Shown here: positions 1 through 10,400 of the stretch, piece by piece
Position numbering within the stretch: the stretch's first letter is position 1
Layout of the letters: each line of letters begins with the position of its first letter
The notes under the pieces: model-generated
Told to the model about the DNA's origin: nothing
Databases searched by the model: none
What the model saw: only the letters and a program-made list of their open reading frames with translations
From: Caenorhabditis remanei
Taxonomy: Eukaryota; Nematoda; Chromadorea; Rhabditida; Rhabditidae
DNA length: 64,000 nt
Reading direction: 5' to 3'
Assembly (NCBI RefSeq): GCF_010183535.1
Contig: NC_071332.1
Span: 3,100,001-3,164,000 of the forward strand
Made by a program: the position numbers and the translations under genes

Positions 1-117
1 AAAATAACATTTTTGATACAGAAAAGCCGATTTTCAGAAAATGTAGTATAATTTTTTCGGCAGAAAACAATTTCTTATACAAATTGCACATATTGCACTT
101 GAGGATGCTCTGAAACT

Positions 118-190
118 GTTACAACTTCGCACACATTGTCCTTCGGTTTCGGTAGAGCGCGGTTGTAAGAAACGTGCCGCGCTAATATAA
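118..190. repeat. P1 palindromic element, partial copy
   Basis: About 70 bp carry TTACAACTTCGC at the left and GTAGAGCGCGGTTGTAAGA at the right, the inverted ends of a short hairpin element. Fuller copies with the same ends lie near 11938, 15336, 21172, 39806 and 49449. This copy lacks the middle that contains TTTTTCTCTGAGTCTCTC. No coding capacity. Confidence 0.6.
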
Positions 191-260
191 TTTTGTTAAT
201 TGCCCCTGGAAAACCCCTTAAAACATGATTTTAAAAAAAGAATTTTCTCATAAATATATT

Positions 261-736
261 GGACCTATTCTGGGGTAGCAAAAAATAGTTTTTTGCTTAT
301 TTTTTGCTATTCAGAAAGAAGCAAAAAAAGCAAAAAACTCCTGGTTTGGAGGTATTTTTTGCTTGACCTTTTCTAGGCCAGCTCGCGGATTTCTAGGCCA
401 TGTGTAGATTTACGGGAGAATTTTTGGCGATTTTTTCAGCATTCATGTACTTTATCGCTACTTTTGAACTGAATTTGTAATTTTATTGATTTATTCCATA
501 CTTTGCAATCGTTAAATGATTTTTTTCCGAACTTTGCTGAAAAAATCCCAAAAAAAGCTCCCGTAAATCTACACCAAACACAGGTCTTGCAGCGAATGGC
601 CTAGAAAACCGCGGGCTGGCCTCGAAAAGGTCAAGCAAAAAATACCTCCAAACCAGGAGTTTTTTGCTTTTTTTGCTTCTTTCTGAATAGCAAAAAATAA
701 GCAAAAAACTATTTTTTGCTACCCCAGAATAGGTCC
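261..736. repeat. 476-bp palindromic element upstream of atl-1
   Basis: The left arm (about 261-441) and right arm (about 535-736) are inverted copies. The end GGACCTATTCTGGGGTAGC is mirrored at 718-736, and GCAAAAAACTCCTGGTTTGG is mirrored near 640-665. A unique AT-rich loop of about 95 bp separates the arms. It ends 211 bp before the atl-1 start codon, so it lies in the presumed promoter or 5' leader region. No transposase is encoded; it looks like a MITE or fold-back element. Confidence 0.7.
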
Positions 737-930
737 ATATCTAAATTTATTTTTTTCTCTTATTTTTCACATTTTTTCTCCATTTTCAACGCCAAAATTC
801 AGAATCCCTGACGACTACACCCTGAATAATGCAAGCGCGCTCCATTGCACACGCAAATTTTTCGCGGAAAATTGATATTTTTGAATTTTATTTTTGCGAT
901 TTTCAGTATTTTTCACTCAATTTTTTGGTT

Positions 931-937
931 TTTTCAG
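931..937 (+). promoter_or_regulatory. Splice or trans-splice acceptor before the atl-1 start
   Basis: TTTTCAG lies 10 bp before the ATG at 948. This spacing and strength are typical of an SL1 trans-splice site on a nematode mRNA. An ordinary acceptor after an unseen 5' exon cannot be excluded, because the frame stays open for three codons upstream of the ATG. Confidence 0.55.
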
Positions 938-947
938 ACTTCTGGGC

Positions 948-1419
948 ATGACGCTCAATAATCAATCACAAAATCTTATAAATTTCGCGAAAAACTGTGT
1001 GGAAAATGAGAAAATTGAGAGGTAATTCACAAAAATCCCGAAAAAAACAGAAAAAAAAATCAATTTCGAAATTCCAGAAGAGCAATCGAACACATTATCG
1101 ACATTATCGACACGTTGTTAGGGGAAAATTTCATTTTCAGTGATGAGGAATTGGATGAAGAGGAGTTTTTGGGAAAATTGTTTGTGAAAAAATATTATTT
1201 CAAAAAAAAAATTTTTTTAATTCCAGAACAATTCTTCAATATATCACATACTCCTTGGATCTGATCATTGAAAAATATCGATTATCGATTGGTATTGATT
1301 GATTTTTTGGCTGAAAATCACTAAAAATTAAATTTTCAGACGAGATCTCTCATTTATTTCAAGAAGTTATCACTGCGATATGCGCTTATGGGGATGAAGA
1401 GTTGGCGAGGAGTTTTGAT
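948..1419 (+). CDS. atl-1: atl-1 exons 1-4 (N-terminus, residues 1-107)
   Basis: Four small exons are separated by 47-56 bp introns. The first begins MTLNNQSQ and the fourth ends ELARSFD. Exon 2 must end at 1179, with donor GTTTGT, to keep exon 3 open in the frame reading ILQYITYSLDLIIEKY. Exon 4 ends at 1419 with donor GTGGGT in phase 0, and the chain resumes at 10640 with IILKLLLSAS, so the 9.2-kb repeat-filled stretch is an intron. The start Met was chosen because a strong acceptor sits just upstream. The amphipathic helix pattern suits the N-terminal helical repeats of ATR. Confidence 0.75.
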
Positions 1420-4400
1420 GTGGGTTAGCAGTGAAAATAGCAGTTTTAGACTGAAAATTGAGTGAAAAATGTGTTTTTTCGACCTGAAAACCGATAAAAT
1501 CGCAGAAAAATTAGTCGAAAATGGTTTTTTTTGCAAAAATGAAAAAAAAAATTAATTTCAAAAATTGATTTCCTGTCGGAAACTTTTATTTTCGGCATGA
1601 AAAACCTCGAAATACGCGCCCGTATCCCCACAATTTGGGGCATGGGGGTTGATTTCCTGGGGGCGTAGAGGTTGATTTTTTTTTGCTAATTCGATTGCCC
1701 ACAAAACACTTTTTTACTCAGTAGGAACCGAACCCCGGATGTTGTGTTTCACAATCATCCGTGTTATCCACTTCTCCAAGTGAACACGCTAATTATCGGA
1801 TTTTATGGTTAATATAACTCCACGCGATTTTAATTTCTGAAAATTTAACTTTTAGGTACGTGAGCATGTATTCATTCACCTTTTTCTAGTGGATTCGTAA
1901 AAGCAGTATCCCGGCTCTGCTTTGAGCATAAATACGGGGCCAGAGCTGTTTTAAGGTAATCGCTACTTCTAAGGTGCTGAGCCAAGGGGCGGAGTCAGAG
2001 CAAGCTCCAGGGTGTCCCTGTTTTAAGGTAATCGCTACTTCTAAGGTGCTGAGCCAAGTGGCGGAGTCAGAGCAAGCTCCAGGGTGTCCCTGTTTTAAGG
2101 TAATCGCTACTTCTAAGGTGCTGAGCCAAGTGGCGGAGTCAGAGCAAGCTCCAGGGTGTCCCTGTTTTAAGGTAATCGCTACTTCTAAGGTGCTGAGCCA
2201 AGTGGCGGAGTCAGAGCAAGCTCTAGGGCGTTGCTGTTTTGAGGTAATCGCTACTTCTAAGGTGCTGAGCCAAGTGGCGGAGTCAGAGCAAGCTCCAGGG
2301 TGTCCCTGTTTTAAGGTAATCGCTACTTCTAAGGTGCTGAGCCAAGGGGCGGAGTCAGAGCAAGCTCCAGGGTGTCCCTGTTTTAAGGTAATCGCTACTT
2401 CTAAGGTGCTGAGCCAAGTGGCGGAGTCAGAGCAAGCTCCAGGGTGTCCCTGTTTTAAGGTAATCGCTACTTCTAAGGTGCTGAGCCAAGGGGCGGAGTC
2501 AGAGCAAGCTCTAGGGCGTTGCTGTTTTGAGGTAATCGCTACTTCTAAGGTGCTGAGCCAAGTGGCGGAGTCAGAGCAAGCTCCAGGGTGTCCCTGTTTT
2601 AAGGTAATCGCTACTTCTAAGGTGCTGAGCCAAGTGGCGGAGTCAGAGCAAGCTCCAGGGTGTCCCTGTTTTAAGGTAATCGCTACTTCTAAGGTGCTGA
2701 GCCAAGTGGCGGAGTCAGAGCAAGCTCCAGGGTGTCCCTGTTTTAAGGTAATCGCTACTTCTAAGGTGCTGAGCCAAGTGGCGGAGTCAGAGCAAGCTCT
2801 AGGGCGTTGCTGTTTTGAGGTAATCGCTACTTCTAAGGTGCTGAGCCAAGTGGCGGAGTCAGAGCAAGCTCCAGGGTGTCCCTGTTTTAAGGTAATCGCT
2901 ACTTCTAAGGTGCTGAGCCAAGGGGCGGAGTCAGAGCAAGCTCCAGGGTGTCCCTGTTTTAAGGTAATCGCTACTTCTAAGGTGCTGAGCCAAGTGGCGG
3001 AGTCAGAGCAAGCTCCAGGGTGTCCCTGTTTTAAGGTAATCGCTACTTCTAAGGTGCTGAGCCAAGGGGCGGAGTCAGAGCAAGCTCTAGGGCGTTGCTG
3101 TTTTGAGGTAATCGCTACTTCTAAGGTGCTGAGCCAAGTGGCGGAGTCAGAGCAAGCTCCAGGGTGTCCCTGTTTTAAGGTAATCGCTACTTCTAAGGTG
3201 CTGAGCCAAGTGGCGGAGTCAGAGCAAGCTCTAGGGCGTTGCTGTTTTGAGGTAATCGCTACTTCTAAGGTGCTGAGCCAAGGGGCGGAGTCAGAGCAAG
3301 CTCCAGGGTGTCCCTGTTTTAAGGTAATCGCTACTTCTAAGGTGCTGAGCCAAGGGGCGGAGTCAGAGCAAGCTCCAGGGTGTCCCTGTTTTAAGGTAAT
3401 CGCTACTTCTAAGGTGCTGAGCCAAGTGGCGGAGTCAGAGCAAGCTCCAGGGTGTCCCTGTTTTAAGGTAATCGCTACTTCTAAGGTGCTGAGCCAAGGG
3501 GCGGAGTCAGAGCAAGCTCTAGGGCGTTGCTGTTTTGAGGTAATCGCTACTTCTAAGGTGCTGAGCCAAGGGGCGGAGTCAGAGCAAGCTCCAGGGTGTC
3601 CCTGTTTTAAGGTAATCACTACTTCTAAGGTGCTGAGCCAAGGGGCGGAGTCAGAGCAAGCTCTAGGGCGTTGCTGTTTTGAGGTAATCGCTACTTCTAA
3701 GGTGCTGAGCCAAGGGGCGGAGTCAGAGCAAGCTCTAGGGCGTTGCTGTTTTGAGGTAATCGCTACTTCTAAGGTGCTGAGCCAAGGGGCGGAGTCAGAG
3801 CAAGCTCTAGGGCGTTGCTGTTTTGAGGTAATCGCTACTTCTAAGGTGCTGAGCCAAGTGGCGGAGTCAGAGCAAGCTCCAGGGTGTCCCTGTTTTAAGG
3901 TAATCGCTACTTCTAAGGTGCTGAGCCAAGGGGCGGAGTCAGAGCAAGCTCTAGGGCGTTGCTGTTTTGAGGTAATCGCTACTTCTAAGGTGCTGAGCCA
4001 AGTGGCGGAGTCAGAGCAAGCTCCAGGGTGTCCCTGTTTTAAGGTAATCGCTACTTCTAAGGCGCTGAGCCAAGGGGCGGAGTCAGAGCAAGCTCTAGGG
4101 CGTTGCTGTTTTGAGGTAATCGCTACTTCTAAGGTGCTGAGCCAAGTGGCGGAGTCAGAGCAAGCTCCAGGGTGTCCCTGTTTTAAGGTAATCGCTACTT
4201 CTAAGGTGCTGAGCCAAGTGGCGGAGTCAGAGCAAGCTCTAGGGCGTTGCTGTTTTGAGGTAATCGCTACTTCTAAGGTGCTGAGCCAAGGGGCGGAGTC
4301 AGAGCAAGCTCCAGGGTGTCCCTGTTTTAAGGTAATCGCTACTTCTAAGGTGCTGAGCCAAGGGGCGGAGTCAGAGCAAGCTCCAGGGTGTCCCTGTTTT

Positions 4401-7400
4401 AAGGTAATCGCTACTTCTAAGGTGCTGAGCCAAGTGGCGGAGTCAGAGCAAGCTCCAGGGTGTCCCTGTTTTAAGGTAATCGCTACTTCTAAGGTGCTGA
4501 GCCAAGGGGCGGAGTCAGAGCAAGCTCTAGGGCGTTGCTGTTTTGAGGTAATCGCTACTTCTAAGGTGCTGAGCCAAGGGGCGGAGTCAGAGCAAGCTCC
4601 AGGGTGTCCCTGTTTTAAGGTAATCACTACTTCTAAGGTGCTGAGCCAAGTGGCGGAGTCAGAGCAAGCTCCAGGGTGTCCCTGTTTTAAGGTAATCGCT
4701 ACTTCTAAGGTGCTGAGCCAAGTGGCGGAGTCAGAGCAAGCTCTAGGGCGTTGCTGTTTTGAGGTAATCGCTACTTCTAAGGTGCTGAGCCAAGTGGCGG
4801 AGTCAGAGCAAGCTCCAGGGTGTCCCTGTTTTAAGGTAATCGCTACTTCTAAGGTGCTGAGCCAAGGGGCGGAGTCAGAGCAAGCTCCAGGGTGTCCCTG
4901 TTTTAAGGTAATCGCTACTTCTAAGGTGCTGAGCCAAGTGGCGGAGTCAGAGCAAGCTCCAGGGTGTCCCTGTTTTAAGGTAATCGCTACTTCTAAGGTG
5001 CTGAGCCAAGGGGCGGAGTCAGAGCAAGCTCTAGGGCGTTGCTGTTTTGAGGTAATCGCTACTTCTAAGGTGCTGAGCCAAGTGGCGGAGTCAGAGCAAG
5101 CTCCAGGGTGTCCCTGTTTTAAGGTAATCGCTACTTCTAAGGTGCTGAGCCAAGTGGCGGAGTCAGAGCAAGCTCTAGGGCGTTGCTGTTTTGAGGTAAT
5201 CGCTACTTCTAAGGTGCTGAGCCAAGGGGCGGAGTCAGAGCAAGCTCCAGGGTGTCCCTGTTTTAAGGTAATCGCTACTTCTAAGGTGCTGAGCCAAGGG
5301 GCGGAGTCAGAGCAAGCTCCAGGGTGTCCCTGTTTTAAGGTAATCGCTACTTCTAAGGTGCTGAGCCAAGTGGCGGAGTCAGAGCAAGCTCCAGGGTGTC
5401 CCTGTTTTAAGGTAATCGCTACTTCTAAGGTGCTGAGCCAAGGGGCGGAGTCAGAGCAAGCTCTAGGGCGTTGCTGTTTTGAGGTAATCGCTACTTCTAA
5501 GGTGCTGAGCCAAGGGGCGGAGTCAGAGCAAGCTCCAGGGTGTCCCTGTTTTAAGGTAATCACTACTTCTAAGGTGCTGAGCCAAGGGGCGGAGTCAGAG
5601 CAAGCTCTAGGGCGTTGCTGTTTTGAGGTAATCGCTACTTCTAAGGTGCTGAGCCAAGGGGCGGAGTCAGAGCAAGCTCTAGGGCGTTGCTGTTTTGAGG
5701 TAATCGCTACTTCTAAGGTGCTGAGCCAAGGGGCGGAGTCAGAGCAAGCTCTAGGGCGTTGCTGTTTTGAGGTAATCGCTACTTCTAAGGTGCTGAGCCA
5801 AGTGGCGGAGTCAGAGCAAGCTCCAGGGTGTCCCTGTTTTAAGGTAATCGCTACTTCTAAGGCGCTGAGCCAAGGGGCGGAGTCAGAGCAAGCTCTAGGG
5901 CGTTGCTGTTTTGAGGTAATCGCTACTTCTAAGGTGCTGAGCCAAGTGGCGGAGTCAGAGCAAGCTCCAGGGTGTCCCTGTTTTAAGGTAATCGCTACTT
6001 CTAAGGTGCTGAGCCAAGGGGCGGAGTCAGAGCAAGCTCTAGGGCGTTGCTGTTTTGAGGTAATCGCTACTTCTAAGGTGCTGAGCCAAGTGGCGGAGTC
6101 AGAGCAAGCTCCAGGGTGTCCCTGTTTTAAGGTAATCGCTACTTCTAAGGCGCTGAGCCAAGGGGCGGAGTCAGAGCAAGCTCTAGGGCGTTGCTGTTTT
6201 GAGGTAATCGCTACTTCTAAGGTGCTGAGCCAAGTGGCGGAGTCAGAGCAAGCTCTAGGGCGTTGCTGTTTTGAGGTAATCGCTACTTCTAAGGTGCTGA
6301 GCCAAGGGGCGGAGTCAGAGCAAGCTCCAGGGTGTCCCTGTTTTAAGGTAATCGCTACTTCTAAGGTGCTGAGCCAAGGGGCGGAGTCAGAGCAAGCTCC
6401 AGGGTGTCCCTGTTTTAAGGTAATCGCTACTTCTAAGGTGCTGAGCCAAGTGGCGGAGTCAGAGCAAGCTCCAGGGTGTCCCTGTTTTAAGGTAATCGCT
6501 ACTTCTAAGGTGCTGAGCCAAGGGGCGGAGTCAGAGCAAGCTCTAGGGCGTTGCTGTTTTGAGGTAATCGCTACTTCTAAGGTGCTGAGCCAAGGGGCGG
6601 AGTCAGAGCAAGCTCCAGGGTGTCCCTGTTTTAAGGTAATCACTACTTCTAAGGCGCTGAGCCAAGGGGCGGAGTCAGAGCAAGCTCTAGGGCGTTGCTG
6701 TTTTGAGGTAATCGCTACTTCTAAGGTGCTGAGCCAAGTGGCGGAGTCAGAGCAAGCTCCAGGGTGTCCCTGTTTTAAGGTAATCGCTACTTCTAAGGTG
6801 CTGAGCCAAGGGGCGGAGTCAGAGCAAGCTCTAGGGCGTTGCTGTTTTGAGGTAATCGCTACTTCTAAGGTGCTGAGCCAAGGGGCGGAGTCAGAGCAAG
6901 CTCCAGGGTGTCCCTGTTTTAAGGTAATCACTACTTCTAAGGTGCTGAGCCAAGGGGCGGAGTCAGAGCAAGCTCTAGGGCGTTGCTGTTTTGAGGTAAT
7001 CGCTACTTCTAAGGTGCTGAGCCAAGGGGCGGAGTCAGAGCAAGCTCTAGGGCGTTGCTGTTTTGAGGTAATCGCTACTTCTAAGGTGCTGAGCCAAGGG
7101 GCGGAGTCAGAGCAAGCTCTAGGGCGTTGCTGTTTTGAGGTAATCGCTACTTCTAAGGTGCTGAGCCAAGTGGCGGAGTCAGAGCAAGCTCCAGGGTGTC
7201 CCTGTTTTAAGGTAATCGCTACTTCTAAGGTGCTGAGCCAAGGGGCGGAGTCAGAGCAAGCTCCAGGGTGTCCCTGTTTTAAGGTAATCGCTACTTCTAA
7301 GGTGCTGAGCCAAGGGGCGGAGTCAGAGCAAGCTCCAGGGTGTCCCTGTTTTAAGGTAATCGCTACTTCTAAGGTGCTGAGCCAAGTGGCGGAGTCAGAG

Positions 7401-10400
7401 CAAGCTCCAGGGTGTCCCTGTTTTAAGGTAATCGCTACTTCTAAGGTGCTGAGCCAAGGGGCGGAGTCAGAGCAAGCTCTAGGGCGTTGCTGTTTTGAAG
7501 TAATCGCTACTTCTAAGGTGCTGAGCCAAGTGGCGGAGTCAGAGCAAGCTCCAGGGTGTCCCTGTTTTAAGGTAATCGCTACTTCTAAGGTGCTGAGCCA
7601 AGTGGCGGAGTCAGAGCAAGCTCCAGGGTGTCCCTGTTTTAAGGTAATCGCTACTTCTAAGGTGCTGAGCCAAGTGGCGGAGTCAGAGCAAGCTCTAGGG
7701 CGTTGCTGTTTTGAGGTAATCGCTACTTCTAAGGTGCTGAGCCAAGTGGCGGAGTCAGAGCAAGCTCCAGGGTGTCCCTGTTTTAAGGTAATCGCTACTT
7801 CTAAGGTGCTGAGCCAAGGGGCGGAGTCAGAGCAAGCTCCAGGGTGTCCCTGTTTTAAGGTAATCGCTACTTCTAAGGTGCTGAGCCAAGTGGCGGAGTC
7901 AGAGCAAGCTCCAGGGTGTCCCTGTTTTAAGGTAATCGCTACTTCTAAGGTGCTGAGCCAAGGGGCGGAGTCAGAGCAAGCTCTAGGGCGTTGCTGTTTT
8001 GAGGTAATCGCTACTTCTAAGGTGCTGAGCCAAGTGGCGGAGTCAGAGCAAGCTCCAGGGTGTCCCTGTTTTAAGGTAATCGCTACTTCTAAGGTGCTGA
8101 GCCAAGTGGCGGAGTCAGAGCAAGCTCTAGGGCGTTGCTGTTTTGAGGTAATCGCTACTTCTAAGGTGCTGAGCCAAGGGGCGGAGTCAGAGCAAGCTCC
8201 AGGGTGTCCCTGTTTTAAGGTAATCGCTACTTCTAAGGTGCTGAGCCAAGGGGCGGAGTCAGAGCAAGCTCCAGGGTGTCCCTGTTTTAAGGTAATCGCT
8301 ACTTCTAAGGTGCTGAGCCAAGTGGCGGAGTCAGAGCAAGCTCCAGGGTGTCCCTGTTTTAAGGTAATCGCTACTTCTAAGGTGCTGAGCCAAGGGGCGG
8401 AGTCAGAGCAAGCTCTAGGGCGTTGCTGTTTTGAGGTAATCGCTACTTCTAAGGTGCTGAGCCAAGGGGCGGAGTCAGAGCAAGCTCCAGGGTGTCCCTG
8501 TTTTAAGGTAATCACTACTTCTAAGGTGCTGAGCCAAGGGGCGGAGTCAGAGCAAGCTCTAGGGCGTTGCTGTTTTGAGGTAATCGCTACTTCTAAGGTG
8601 CTGAGCCAAGGGGCGGAGTCAGAGCAAGCTCCAGGGTGTCCCTGTTTTAAGGTAATCACTACTTCTAAGGTGCTGAGCCAAGGGGCGGAGTCAGAGCAAG
8701 CTCTAGGGCGTTGCTGTTTTGAGGTAATCACTACTTCCAAGGTGCAGAGCCTAGGGGCAGAGTCAGAGCAAGCTCTAGGGCGTTGCTGTTTTAGAGAGCA
8801 TACATAGGTGCTCCAAATCATGTAGTATAGGTCGGAGTTTTTAGGAGTTTTGGGGGCAAGGTGGAATTAGGTCGGGAAAAAGTGGAGGAAAAAAGTTTCA
8901 ATTACATTTTTCACTTTATATTCCTCTTTATCAGATTGAGGACCAAAAAAAGGTTAGTAGATGGAAACATTTCAATTTCTGCAGCTCGTAAAAAATTTTG
9001 ATTTTTCCCCTACAGGATTTTCGGCCATGTATGAAAGCATGCTTCAGGGCGTCCATACACTGTATAATTAAACACAGTCTCCTCCATACATGTTCAGATT
9101 TCTTGTGGCTTTTTAAGGAAAATTTGGGGAGGGTAGTGAATCTACTAGTGATGAGTCGGGAAAAAGCGGAGGAAAATTTTTTTCGTAAAATTGTTGTCAA
9201 AATTTCAGTGGTAGGTTGGAAAACAGACTTTTTCACAATTTGGTAGCTCGTAAAAAATTAATACTTCCCTCAAGAAGGAATTCTGAGCACGTAAGGTGTT
9301 CCTCCCGGCGCTAAGGAAGTTGGGAAAAAAAGTTTTCATAGAAATTCAGAAAAAGTTGACAAACATATTAATAACCGTTTTTGTCAATTCTTTTACGGGT
9401 TTCTAAGAAACCTAAGCCTAAGAGAGTGGTGTAAAGTGGTCCCCCACAAGAATCACACAGGTTATGTAAACTTTGTTCACCATTCAGCGCACTGATTCTA
9501 AATCCTCGAAGAAATGTTTTTTTACTCCCAAAATTTCATCCTATGTGTGCCCAGTAATAGAAATCTATGTGAACACCAATTTTTATTGCTGACAGAAAAA
9601 ATATTCACAGTTCATAAGGAAATAAAATCAAATTCAAGTGGATAGATCGTTCAATAATTTGCCTTCAGTGACTTTCTTTGCACAAATTCTTCTGCCGATT
9701 GCCGGAGGGGTCCTTAAAACTGCTCCGCAGACATTCCACGTCGGCGAAAACAATAAAATGAAATTTGGAAAACCGAATTATTTAAATATTCGAAGGTCAA
9801 AAAACACGCGAAAAAAAGAATGGTGAAAAATCCCGAGGTCACACGCATTAAAAATTCAACCCCCATGCCCCATCTTGTGGGGATACAAGCATCCCCTCGA
9901 AATTGCGGTTATTTTTGATTTGAAAAACCATAAAATCGCAGAAAAATTGGTCGAAAATCGTTATTTTACGCAAAAAATGAAAAATTCAACAAAAAAAAAT
10001 TAATTTCCAAAATTGATTACCCAGCAAAATGAACTATTTTCTGCATGAAAAACCTTGAAATTTCGGTACTTTTAAACTGGAAAATCGAGTTTTTTCACTT
10101 AAAAATGATAAAATTCCAGAAAAAATGGTCTAAGTATATCCTTTTAGCCCCAAAATACACGATAAAAGGTTTTCGGAGCCTAAAAATCAAGAAAAAGCTG
10201 AAAAATTCATAAAAAATTGATTTTTTGTTGTGAAAAACGATTTTTTTTTCATAAAATTGAAAAACAGCTGTAACATGTGATAAAAATTCAATTTCTGGTG
10301 GTTTTTGACAGAAAAAAAGAGTTTTTCGACACCAAAACCCATAAAATTGCTCAAAAAACCAATTTTCTACTTGGAAAATATGCAAAAATAGGAACATTTG

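Noticed and set aside
1926..8806. CRISPR-like array
   Set aside because: Units are contiguous with no unique spacers, and the genome is a nematode's.
1886..8821. Two giant open reading frames, one on each strand, as repeat-protein genes
   Set aside because: They are by-products of a 72-bp repeat with no stop in two frames. They lack a convincing start and splice signals and lie in an intron bounded by phase-matched atl-1 exons.
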